From positions 15,740 through 79,739 of the forward strand of contig NZ_JOAI01000041.1 in assembly GCF_000717715.1 (NCBI RefSeq): a stretch of 64,000 bases of DNA, given 5' to 3'. The position numbers and the translations under genes were made by a program. Numbering within the stretch: the stretch's first letter is position 1; every line of letters begins with the position of its first letter. The notes under the pieces are model-generated. The model saw only the letters and a program-made list of their open reading frames with translations. It made no database searches and was not told the origin of the DNA. This document shows, piece by piece, positions 42,669-50,576 of this stretch. The stretch is from Streptomyces sp. NRRL B-24484 (GTDB lineage: Bacteria > Actinomycetota > Actinomycetes > Streptomycetales > Streptomycetaceae).

Positions 42669-43110
42669 AGTCAATCCCCCTACACGTCATCTGTGACCGA
42701 ACGGTGCTGCTGCAGGAGACCCAAGATCCCGGTCGCCGGTTCCCGGCGGGCAAGCCGGCGCTGAGGTGCCGACAACCCGTGGGCCGAGCGGCTCAGCACC
42801 TGCCCTCCCTAACCGGAAGGTGGTGCCTATCGTCACCGCAAGCGCTGACAAGACGGCGCGAAAGCATCGGTCGGACCTTGTGCAGATACGACCAATTCAC
42901 GCAAGTGATCGTGCGTCACGTCCGCCACACTACGAGAAATGTGGCCGGATTCCTACCGCATAGTGCAGTAGTGATTACTCGCAGTGGCTTAATTTCGCAT
43001 CAAAAGTCGCGAATAGTGCATAAAGGTCGCCATTCAGTTACAGAACGTTTCTCCCGCCTCACCAGATGGCACCAAGCCATCGGGCATATGCACCAGTCGC
43101 CCGCAGGCCT
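42669..43110. other. Gap between Tad and T4SS operons with an AT-rich core
   Basis: No gene. The segment at about 42945-43050 is far less GC-rich than the rest of the window and carries the inverted repeat TTCGC (42994-42998)/GCGAA (43009-43013), and ATAGTGCA twice (42960, 43013). It must hold the Tad operon promoter; its composition would also fit an origin or oriT-like element (inference). Confidence 0.45.
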
Positions 43111-43136
43111 TGGTGCAGGCCAGGAGGCCTGCACCA
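43111..43136 (-). terminator. Hairpin terminator of the conjugation operon
   Basis: TGGTGCAGGCC-agga-GGCCTGCACCA, perfect 11-bp arms, 13 nt past the stop codon of the VirD4-like gene. Confidence 0.7.
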
Positions 43137-43148
43137 CCTCGGACAGCG

Positions 43149-45998
43149 TCACTCGAAGACCGCGTCGTCCTCCTCCGGCGGCGGCTCGGGCCAATCCTCC
43201 GACGGTGCCGACTGCTCGTCAGACGCCTTTGCTGAAGGCTTGGTCCGGCCCCGATCGCGCGCTGGGCTGTCCGGAGCGGGCGACGGCTTCTTCTCCAGCC
43301 GCGTCCGTGACTTCTCCGGCTCCTTTCCTTGGCGGGTCAGGACATCCAGGAAATCCCACACCGCCCGGTCCTGGGCATCGGCGGGCCGCTGCCCGTCCAC
43401 CGGCTTCGCCGCCAGCGCGCGGTCGGCGGTGCGACGCAGGTGCTCCGTGCGGTTCTCCCGGCGGCACGGCGCGAAGACCTCCGCGACCTGGGCACCGTGA
43501 AACAGCAGCGGGCCGACCTTCTGCCCGCCCGAGGTGACCTGCGCGTAGTAGCGGAACCGCGGGAGGTTCGCGATCGCCTCCACGCTCACCACGCTGTGCC
43601 ACTCCTCGGCGACCAGCCGCACCGAGTCCCGCGCACCGGCGGTGCTGCTGACCACCGAGGAGTTCTGCAGCAGGGAGTCCCGGGTGGTGCCCTGGATACG
43701 CTGAAGCAGCTGCAGTGCCACGTGCAGGCGCACCCCGAACTTGCGCAGCTCCTCGGTGATGGACGCCCATGCATCGCCCGCAGCCGCGTCCAGGCTGATC
43801 ATCTCGTCGGCGAAGACGTGGAAGGGGCGCCGCTGCTCCGGCTCAAGGTCGCGCCGGGAGATGCCGGAGCGGTAGAGGTCCTGCACCAGCAGGGTCAGCA
43901 GCAGCCGGTCGCTGGGGCCGGTGCCGGCGAGCGTCAGCCACACGATCCTGCGCTCGTCCATGGCGGTGCGCAGGTCGAAGTGCCCGATGGGCTGTCCCAG
44001 GAACGCCGCCACGACCGGGTTCGCGGCGAGCCGGTCCAACGGGTTGGTCACCACCGGGTAGGCCTCACGCGGGATGGTGGGGAACGTGGTGGTCCACCAG
44101 CGCCTGGTGCTGTCGCAGACGTGCATCAGCAGCTTCTCCCGCCAGGCCTGGCTGTTGAGGACCGTGCGGATCTGGAAGATCGTCGCCTGCGCCTCGGGCC
44201 GGCCGCGGCGCACCGCGACCTCGTTGTACTCCACCAGCAGCTTCACCGCCTCGGTCAGCAGCGTCATCGCCCGTGGCGCGGTGCTGTCCGACCAGTTCAA
44301 CGCGCTGGCCAGGGCGTTGACGACACCGGCGCGCACCAGGTGCGGCGCCTGGAAGCGGTCCATGCCCAGCGGGTTCCACGACGGCAGCCGTCCCTCGTCC
44401 CGGCGGCGCGATTGCACCGCCCGGTCGGCGGCCGCGAAGTCGATCCGCCACACCCGGTCGCACAGGTCCTCGTGCGCGAGGTACGGGGCCACGGCGCGCC
44501 AGGTGTCGCCGTGCGGGTCGATGTACATCACGCCCGAGCCGGCCAGCGCGAGCGCCAACGACTGGACCATGGCCGACTCGGTCTTGCCGTAGTTCGCGCG
44601 GCCGATCTTCACCGAGAACAGGAACTCCTCCTCCCGCACGGCCGCCAGCCGTCGGCTGCCGTCCCGCTCCACCAGCCAGCCCTGCGGCACCAGCGCCTCG
44701 CCCAGCCGGTAGGTCGGAAGATCGGAGGCCGGCACCGGAACCCTGGCGTGCACCGTCGGCGGCTTCAACAGACCCTGCAGCTCACCGACCCCCACCCAGT
44801 TCTGGCGCCGCGGCCCGATACGGCCGCTGCGCCAGCGCCGGTCGAAGTCTCCGCGCCGGTACCAGCTGTCCGCACCCCACGTGACGGGGCCGAACCGGCC
44901 ACCGTCGGCGACGAGCCGGCTGCCGCCGTTGAAGACATCGAACGCCGCCGTCAGCTGGGCCAGCCGGGCCCGGGCACGACCCTCGACGGTCGAGGAGCAG
45001 CGCACCATGACCTGGACACGGACCAGGGACCGGCGGTGCAGCAGCCGGCCGAGGGCCTTGGGCACGTCCACCGGCCGCGGCTGCGGGGGAGTGGGCAGCA
45101 TCTTCGTGTGCGGCTGCTGGCCGCCGCCGACGAGGCCAGCCAGCTGGTAGGCGATGGAGTCCTCGGCGGCCGCGGCGTCGGCGGCCGCGTGCCTGGCAGC
45201 CTTACGGGCCTGCGACCGGTTGCGTTCGCGGGCCTCGTGGAGCAGACGCCAGTTGGTCAGCTTCAGCTGCCACCGTGGGACGCGCTGGATGTCGACGACG
45301 ATCTCGGCGAGATCCCGGGCGGCGACCCGCACGTCCGCGACGGCGTCCAGGATGGGCTGCAGCGGGTCCGGGTCCAGCGGCACGGTCCGGAACTCAGCCG
45401 CCGGCCGGCCGCTCACGACGAACTCGGCGCGCACCGTATGCAGGCGCTTCTCCTCCTCCTCCTTTGCGCTCTTGGGTGTGGCCTTGGCGGGCAGCCACCG
45501 CCGCTTCCGGCCTTCGGCGCGGTCCTTGGCGTCCTGCTCCGCGACGGGGTCCGGCGCGGGATCGGCGCGGGTGACCGTGACGTCGGCGTACGGGCTGAGC
45601 GTGAGCAGCTCCGTGGCCGAGGTGTGTGCCTCCAGGGAGTACTCAAGCGGCACCTCGCCGTCCGCACGCAGGCGCAGCCGTACGGCCCGGGCCGGCCGTG
45701 GGGTCCACCACGGCCCCTTGTCGACGGCGCGCAGCAGCGTCGTGGTCTGCCGCCAGATGTCTTCCTCGGCCGGATCGAAGGCGCGTGTGGGGGTGAGGAC
45801 CACACGCTGCCGTTCGGCGAGCACCTTGCGGACGAGCAGGTGCCGCACCCACAAGGCCGCAGCCGCGGCGAGTGCAGCGGGCGTGAGGATCCATACGAGG
45901 TGGCTGCCGGTCCAGGCTGCGGCGTTGCCGAGTGCGGATGCCGTGCCGGTCACGGCCTGCCAGGCGGCAGCGGCCTGGCCGGGCTGAGGGGTGCTCAT
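43149..45998 (-). CDS. VirD4/TraG-like conjugation ATPase (type IV coupling protein)
   Basis: A 949-aa protein, last gene of the T4SS operon. N-terminal membrane helix (HLVWILTPAALAAAAALWVRHLL), a central domain with charged helices, then the HerA/VirD4-like motor: Walker A GRANYGKTES near residue 466, VMYIDPHGDTW as Walker B-like strand, RPFHVFADEMISLD, and QLLQRIQGTTRD with late sensor-type residues. The last 90 residues are acidic and Pro-rich (SEDWPEPPPEEDDAVFE), possibly a docking tail. ATG overlaps the previous gene (ATGA). It would pump plasmid DNA into the channel. It is not the FtsK-like TraB of small Streptomyces plasmids. Confidence 0.82.
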   Translation of the reverse strand: MSTPQPGQAAAAWQAVTGTASALGNAAAWTGSHLVWILTPAALAAAAALWVRHLLVRKVLAERQRVVLTPTRAFDPAEEDIWRQTTTLLRAVDKGPWWTPRPARAVRLRLRADGEVPLEYSLEAHTSATELLTLSPYADVTVTRADPAPDPVAEQDAKDRAEGRKRRWLPAKATPKSAKEEEEKRLHTVRAEFVVSGRPAAEFRTVPLDPDPLQPILDAVADVRVAARDLAEIVVDIQRVPRWQLKLTNWRLLHEARERNRSQARKAARHAAADAAAAEDSIAYQLAGLVGGGQQPHTKMLPTPPQPRPVDVPKALGRLLHRRSLVRVQVMVRCSSTVEGRARARLAQLTAAFDVFNGGSRLVADGGRFGPVTWGADSWYRRGDFDRRWRSGRIGPRRQNWVGVGELQGLLKPPTVHARVPVPASDLPTYRLGEALVPQGWLVERDGSRRLAAVREEEFLFSVKIGRANYGKTESAMVQSLALALAGSGVMYIDPHGDTWRAVAPYLAHEDLCDRVWRIDFAAADRAVQSRRRDEGRLPSWNPLGMDRFQAPHLVRAGVVNALASALNWSDSTAPRAMTLLTEAVKLLVEYNEVAVRRGRPEAQATIFQIRTVLNSQAWREKLLMHVCDSTRRWWTTTFPTIPREAYPVVTNPLDRLAANPVVAAFLGQPIGHFDLRTAMDERRIVWLTLAGTGPSDRLLLTLLVQDLYRSGISRRDLEPEQRRPFHVFADEMISLDAAAGDAWASITEELRKFGVRLHVALQLLQRIQGTTRDSLLQNSSVVSSTAGARDSVRLVAEEWHSVVSVEAIANLPRFRYYAQVTSGGQKVGPLLFHGAQVAEVFAPCRRENRTEHLRRTADRALAAKPVDGQRPADAQDRAVWDFLDVLTRQGKEPEKSRTRLEKKPSPAPDSPARDRGRTKPSAKASDEQSAPSEDWPEPPPEEDDAVFE

Positions 45999-46648
45999 CG
46001 CTGGGGCTCCCAGGTGCCGTTCGGGGTGCGGGCGAGGTGGACGGTGGCGGGGCGGTGGTCGCCGTAGTCGCCGATGGGGGAGGTGCCGACCCACAGCAGG
46101 TCGGCCCGCGCCCGGGCGGGGTCGCCCCCTTCGGTGTGCACGGCGACGGCCTGGATACGAACGTCGGTGTAGAGGTACACGCGACCCGCGCCCTGGGCGG
46201 CGGGGAAGTAGTCGGGCCAGCGATCGCGGCCGGTGCCGGTGGTCTCGGCGAGCCATACCTGGCCGGCGAGGTCGGCCAGCTGCCGGGCGAGGTCGGGCGG
46301 CAGGTCGCTGGGATGGTCCCGGGTGTAGGCGGTCTGCAGCGCGCGGTCGCCTGCGGGCCCGTCGCCCGCGGCCGCGATCCCGGACGGCATCGCCTCCTGC
46401 GGGACGGCCGAGGCGGGTCCCGCCGACGTCGGCGGCGGGGCGCTGTCCGGTGGTGGCGCTGCCGCCTCTGTGCCGGGTGCCGTGCTTGCAGTGCCGGCCG
46501 GGATGAGAGAGGTGGCCGCGCTGGGCGTGCTGTCGTTGCCGGGGTGGGCGGCGGTCCGGTTGGGGGTGCCGGGGGCGAGCAGGGCCAGGCCGGCGGCGAG
46601 GAGCAGGGCCGCGCCGGCGGCGGGCAGCAGCACATGGTGCTTGGGCAT
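45995..46648 (-). CDS. Conjugation operon accessory exported protein
   Basis: A 217-aa protein with one N-terminal signal/anchor helix (HHVLLPAAGAALLLAAGLALLAP), a Pro/Ala/Thr-rich linker, and a folded C-terminal domain (AGQVWLAETTGTGRDRWPDYFPAAQGAG, VYLYTDVRIQAVAVHTEGGDPARARADLLWVG) of unknown family. ATG 46648 has AAGGA 7 nt upstream; an in-frame GTG at 46663 overlaps the NlpC stop. Sits between the hydrolase and the coupling ATPase, so it is likely an extracytoplasmic T4SS part. Confidence 0.65.
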   Translation of the reverse strand: MPKHHVLLPAAGAALLLAAGLALLAPGTPNRTAAHPGNDSTPSAATSLIPAGTASTAPGTEAAAPPPDSAPPPTSAGPASAVPQEAMPSGIAAAGDGPAGDRALQTAYTRDHPSDLPPDLARQLADLAGQVWLAETTGTGRDRWPDYFPAAQGAGRVYLYTDVRIQAVAVHTEGGDPARARADLLWVGTSPIGDYGDHRPATVHLARTPNGTWEPQR

Positions 46649-46659
46649 GTCGGCTTCCT

Positions 46660-47790
46660 TCACTGGAGGACGCGGGCGCCGCCCGCGTAGTCATGGGTCC
46701 ACACCGCCGCGCGTTTCACGGTGTCGCCCGGCTTCGGGGCGTTGATCATCTGGCCGCCGCCGATGTACAGGCCGACGTGGTAGATGCCCTGGGAGGCGTT
46801 GCCGAAGAAGACCATGTCGCCGGGCTGCAGGGCCTGGACGCCGGCGGAGGCGGGAATGCGCTGGCCGACGCCGGCCTGGGCCTCGGCAACGCGCGGCAGG
46901 TGGATGCCGACCTGCGCGAACGCGTAGAGCATCAGGCCGGAGCAGTCGAAGCCGACGACCGTGCGGCCGTCCTGGCCGCCCTGCGAGCAGCAGATCCCGG
47001 TGGAGGGGCCGCTCTCGCTGCCACCGCCCCACGAGTACGGCACGCCGATCTGGGAGGCCGCGGCGTTGATGACCTTCTGCGCCTTCTCGGAGGCGGTGCC
47101 GATCGGGCCCGTCGCGCCGATTTCGGTGAAGCGCTGCATCCAGCCCAGAACCTCGTCCACGTACGCAGTGGAGGCGTTGTAGGAGTAGACGGCGCGGCGC
47201 AGTTGGCCGTTGTCCGTCAGGTCGCGGCCCTCCCCGCACAGGTAGAGGGCGGCGGCGAGGGTCTCGTCGTCGGCGTCGTTCGGGCTGGCTGCGCCCGGCT
47301 CTTCGGGTCGTACCCGCTGCGCGTAACCGGCGAAGGTGGAGGGGAGGAACTGCATCGGGCCGACCGCGGCGTCGTAGGAGGCGTTGCCGTCCCACCGGCC
47401 GCCGTCGGTGTCACGGATCGGCGTGGTGTTGCCGCCGGCGCCGGAGCCGTCGAGGACGGGGCCGATGATCGGCGGCGTGATCATGCCGTCGTCGGCGATC
47501 TGCCGGCCCTGGGCCTGGCCGGACTCCACCTGCCCGATGCCGGCGAGCAGCTGCCACGTCATGCCCTTGCAGCCGGGAGCCAGTTGCGGGGCCGCCGACG
47601 CTGCCCGCACGTACGCGGACAGCAGCCTCGCCGGGATTCCGGCGACCGATCCGACAGGGACGGTCGCGTCCGGGTTCTGCGAGGGCAGGACGGTGAGCAC
47701 CAGGACGGGGATGCCGATCACCAGGACGCCCATGGCCAGGCCGCCGCAGCCCAGGCGGCGCCACCACGGGCGCCGGGCGGGCGCGCTCAT
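46660..47790 (-). CDS. Lytic transglycosylase - NlpC/P60 peptidoglycan hydrolase
   Basis: A 376-aa wall-remodelling enzyme that opens the peptidoglycan for the T4SS, like VirB1. One N-terminal membrane helix (GGLAMGVLVIGIPVLVLTVL). Transglycosylase-like domain at about 70-225 (LLAGIGQVESGQAQG with catalytic Glu, GPMQFLPSTFAGYAQ, AAALYLCGEGRDL, VYSYNAS). NlpC/P60 domain at about 240-376 (INAAASQIGVPYSWGGG, VGFDCSGLMLYAFAQVG with nucleophile Cys at about 284, PGDMVFFG, YHVGLYIGGGQMINAP with catalytic His). All catalytic residues appear present. ATG start overlaps the VirB6-like stop (ATGA). Confidence 0.9.
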   Translation of the reverse strand: MSAPARRPWWRRLGCGGLAMGVLVIGIPVLVLTVLPSQNPDATVPVGSVAGIPARLLSAYVRAASAAPQLAPGCKGMTWQLLAGIGQVESGQAQGRQIADDGMITPPIIGPVLDGSGAGGNTTPIRDTDGGRWDGNASYDAAVGPMQFLPSTFAGYAQRVRPEEPGAASPNDADDETLAAALYLCGEGRDLTDNGQLRRAVYSYNASTAYVDEVLGWMQRFTEIGATGPIGTASEKAQKVINAAASQIGVPYSWGGGSESGPSTGICCSQGGQDGRTVVGFDCSGLMLYAFAQVGIHLPRVAEAQAGVGQRIPASAGVQALQPGDMVFFGNASQGIYHVGLYIGGGQMINAPKPGDTVKRAAVWTHDYAGGARVLQ

Positions 47791-50576
47791 TCGCTGTCCT
47801 CCTGGTCCTCGGGCGGCTGCGCGGTGCTGCGGCCGATGGCGTTGCGGAACCGTGCGGCCTGCAGGCTGCCGGTGGCCGCGTCCCAGTCGGGCTGGGATGC
47901 GCGGCGGGCGGACTCGGCGATGCGGCGCTGCATCTCCCGCGCGGCAGCCTCGCCGGGGTCGGAAGTCGGGCCAGGGTCAGCAGTGCGGACCGGGCCGGTG
48001 GGGTGGCCGAAGATTTCGCCGGTGGCCGGGTCGAAGACGCTGCCCGGCTCGCCGGGCACCGGCAGCATGCCGTCCAGGGCTGGCGGGGCCGGCCGGGCGG
48101 TGCGCTGCTCGGTGTGGATGACGCCCGGGCCGAGGGCGCCGGCGAAGTCGGCGGCGTCCCGTGCGCCGCCGTGCGAGATGGGCACGCTGCTGTTGCCGAA
48201 GTCCATGCCCGTGTCGGGCTCCAGCTCGAAGAACGGGTAGTCGGGCCGGGTGCGCTCCTTCGCGTGGTCCCAGACCGGGGCCGAGACGGATGTGGTGGGG
48301 CGGGCGGGGAACATGCGGTCGGTGTCGGCCAGGTTCTGCAGGTTGGGGGCCACGACCAGGTGGGCCGTGTTGTAGCTGGAGCGGAACTTCTCGTAGGCCT
48401 TGTCGTGGCTGTCTTGCAGCAGGCCGTAGCCGCTGCGGGCGACGCGGAGGGTGCCGGTGATGTCGCTGCCCATGTCGGCGGCGCCGGCCTTCCAGTCGCC
48501 CCACCAGTCGGAGGTCTTGTTGGAGTAGTGGTCCCACTGCCTGTCGATGCCTTCCCACATGCGGTCGTTGGCCGCGTACAGGCGGTGCATGGTGGCGGGC
48601 AGGCCGAGGGGGGAGAGGTCGAAGGCAAGCCGCCCCGCCTGGCCGGTGCGGATCGCCAGACGCCCTGCCCGGGTCTGCAGCAGCGCGTTGTGCAGGTGGT
48701 GGCCCCACGGGGTGACCTTGCTCGGGTCGTGCGGGACCGCGGTCCCGTTGTGGACCAGCACCCTGCCCGCCCCGGGGTGCTGGCCGTTCATGAAGACCAT
48801 GGCGCGGTGGCCGACGCCTGCATGGCCGGGAAGGGCGTGGCCGGGGATCACCTGGCCGGGTACGGGCTTGAGGCGCTTGGCCAGCTTGTGCGCCGGCAGC
48901 GGGTTGCCCACGATCAGGTGCTTGGCCGCCCGGTAGGGCAGGGCCAGAGCGGCAAGGCCGTGGCGTGCCTCGCTGAGCGCGCCGACCGCCATGGCGCCGG
49001 CGTTCATCGGCCCGAGTCCGGGCGCCCCGAGGGCGGCAATGCTCTGGGCGAGCTTGGAGCGGTGCGTCCCGTACCCGCCGCCGAGCGAGGCCTGGCCTCC
49101 GGCGGCGCCGATCGAGGAGGAGGCCATGGCGCTCGACATGGCCAGGCCCAGGCGCGAGACGTCGTTGCCCGATCCGAAGGAGCCGCCGACGCGGGCGTAG
49201 CGCAGACGGCCTGCCAGGCGCTCGCCGACCTGGCCGGCCGCGGCGAAGACCCGCTTGTGGAAGACCAGCAGGGTCAGGCTGGCGCCGTCGACCAGCAGCA
49301 GGCGCTGGACCATGACTGTGGAGCCGGAATGGGAGAGGATCGCATCCACGGCCAACCCAAAGAAGGGAATCAGGACGGAGACTGCGAACGCGGTGACAAC
49401 GCTGGTGAGGTAGACGCCCAGCCACTTCCACGCGGCCTGGCGGCTGTTGCCGGGCAGCATGGCGGACAGGAACGCCAGCGAGGTGAGGGCGCCGGCCAGG
49501 ACGTCGGCGACCTGGGTGCCGATGTGGACCAGGGCCATGGACAGCAGCACCACGGCGACCAGCAGGGCGGCGATCAGTATCAGGAGCACGCCGCCGACGC
49601 GGTCCCACGTCGCGGCGCCCGCGTAGAGTGCGGCCGCCTTGCCCTCTTCGCCCTTCTCATCGAGCTCTTTGCGTAGGTTGTCGAACTCGGTCTGGTCCTT
49701 CATCAGGTCGCAGGTGCCGAGCAGGTCGTTCCAGAAGTTGTGCTCGCACTTGACCGGCTTGATGTCGCCGTGGATCCACCGCTGGTGCACGGTGATGACC
49801 GGGCTGTCGGGCTTGGGGATCTCGCCGTACTGCAGCAGCATGTACGGCTCGACGACGAGGGTGCGGGTCAGCGTCAGGCGGATCGGGCAGGAGATGTCGT
49901 GCGCATCGGGGCAGCCCGGGGTGGCGCCGCCCATGGACTGGGTGATCTGCGCGGCCTCGACGCTCGCGGCGTGTGCCTGCTGCAGCGGCCCGTCGGGGCC
50001 GAGCACCACCTCGGGGCGCATCGCCGGCAGGAACAGCAGCGAGGCCATCACCACGGTCAGGACGAGTTCGCCCAGGCCCCGCGCGACCTTGCCGCGCATG
50101 ATCAGCAGGCAGCCGAACGCGAACGCCAGCGCCAGGAACAGCGCGTGCAGACTCATGTCGTTGGCGGCCAGAGTGAAGTACTTGTCGGAGATGTCGCCCG
50201 CGGCCTCGGCGAGCTTCGCCGTGATCGGAAACTCGAAGATCCACTTCACGACCATGCACATCAGGCCGACCAGGTTGCGGACCAGGGAGAAACCGGCGCC
50301 GATCAGCAGGTTGCAGATCTTCGGCTGGACGTCGGTCAGCCCACCGGGCTCGGACTTCAGGTCATAGCGCGACAGCGGCACACCCTCGGACGACAGCACA
50401 TTCAGCGGGCCCAGCAGGCCACCGCCCTCGGTGCCGTCGGCGGCCTGCGCCGCGGACGAGCCGGCGAACAGGAACAGCACAGTCATGCCTGCGGTCATCA
50501 GGGCGGTCCGCCGGCCCGGCCAGTACGCCCGGCACCAGCCAGCGACCGCGGCCGCCGCACGAAAGACGCGGTTCAC
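47787..50576 (-). CDS. VirB6/TrbL-like polytopic conjugation protein
   Basis: A 929-aa membrane protein. A signal-type first helix (RTALMTAGMTVLFLFAGSSAAQAAD) precedes an exported stretch with several Cys, then clusters of membrane helices: LIGAGFSLVRNLVGLMCMVVKWI, ALFLALAFAFGCLLIM, LVLTVVMASLLFLPAM, VGGVLLILIAALLVAVVLLSMALVHIG, GVYLTSVVTAFAVSVLIPFFGLAV. The last 450 residues are soluble, Gly/His/Ala-rich. Length, topology and location next to VirB4 fit the VirB6/TrbL channel component. Coupled by ATGA to both neighbours. Confidence 0.78.
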   Translation of the reverse strand: MNRVFRAAAAVAGWCRAYWPGRRTALMTAGMTVLFLFAGSSAAQAADGTEGGGLLGPLNVLSSEGVPLSRYDLKSEPGGLTDVQPKICNLLIGAGFSLVRNLVGLMCMVVKWIFEFPITAKLAEAAGDISDKYFTLAANDMSLHALFLALAFAFGCLLIMRGKVARGLGELVLTVVMASLLFLPAMRPEVVLGPDGPLQQAHAASVEAAQITQSMGGATPGCPDAHDISCPIRLTLTRTLVVEPYMLLQYGEIPKPDSPVITVHQRWIHGDIKPVKCEHNFWNDLLGTCDLMKDQTEFDNLRKELDEKGEEGKAAALYAGAATWDRVGGVLLILIAALLVAVVLLSMALVHIGTQVADVLAGALTSLAFLSAMLPGNSRQAAWKWLGVYLTSVVTAFAVSVLIPFFGLAVDAILSHSGSTVMVQRLLLVDGASLTLLVFHKRVFAAAGQVGERLAGRLRYARVGGSFGSGNDVSRLGLAMSSAMASSSIGAAGGQASLGGGYGTHRSKLAQSIAALGAPGLGPMNAGAMAVGALSEARHGLAALALPYRAAKHLIVGNPLPAHKLAKRLKPVPGQVIPGHALPGHAGVGHRAMVFMNGQHPGAGRVLVHNGTAVPHDPSKVTPWGHHLHNALLQTRAGRLAIRTGQAGRLAFDLSPLGLPATMHRLYAANDRMWEGIDRQWDHYSNKTSDWWGDWKAGAADMGSDITGTLRVARSGYGLLQDSHDKAYEKFRSSYNTAHLVVAPNLQNLADTDRMFPARPTTSVSAPVWDHAKERTRPDYPFFELEPDTGMDFGNSSVPISHGGARDAADFAGALGPGVIHTEQRTARPAPPALDGMLPVPGEPGSVFDPATGEIFGHPTGPVRTADPGPTSDPGEAAAREMQRRIAESARRASQPDWDAATGSLQAARFRNAIGRSTAQPPEDQEDSE

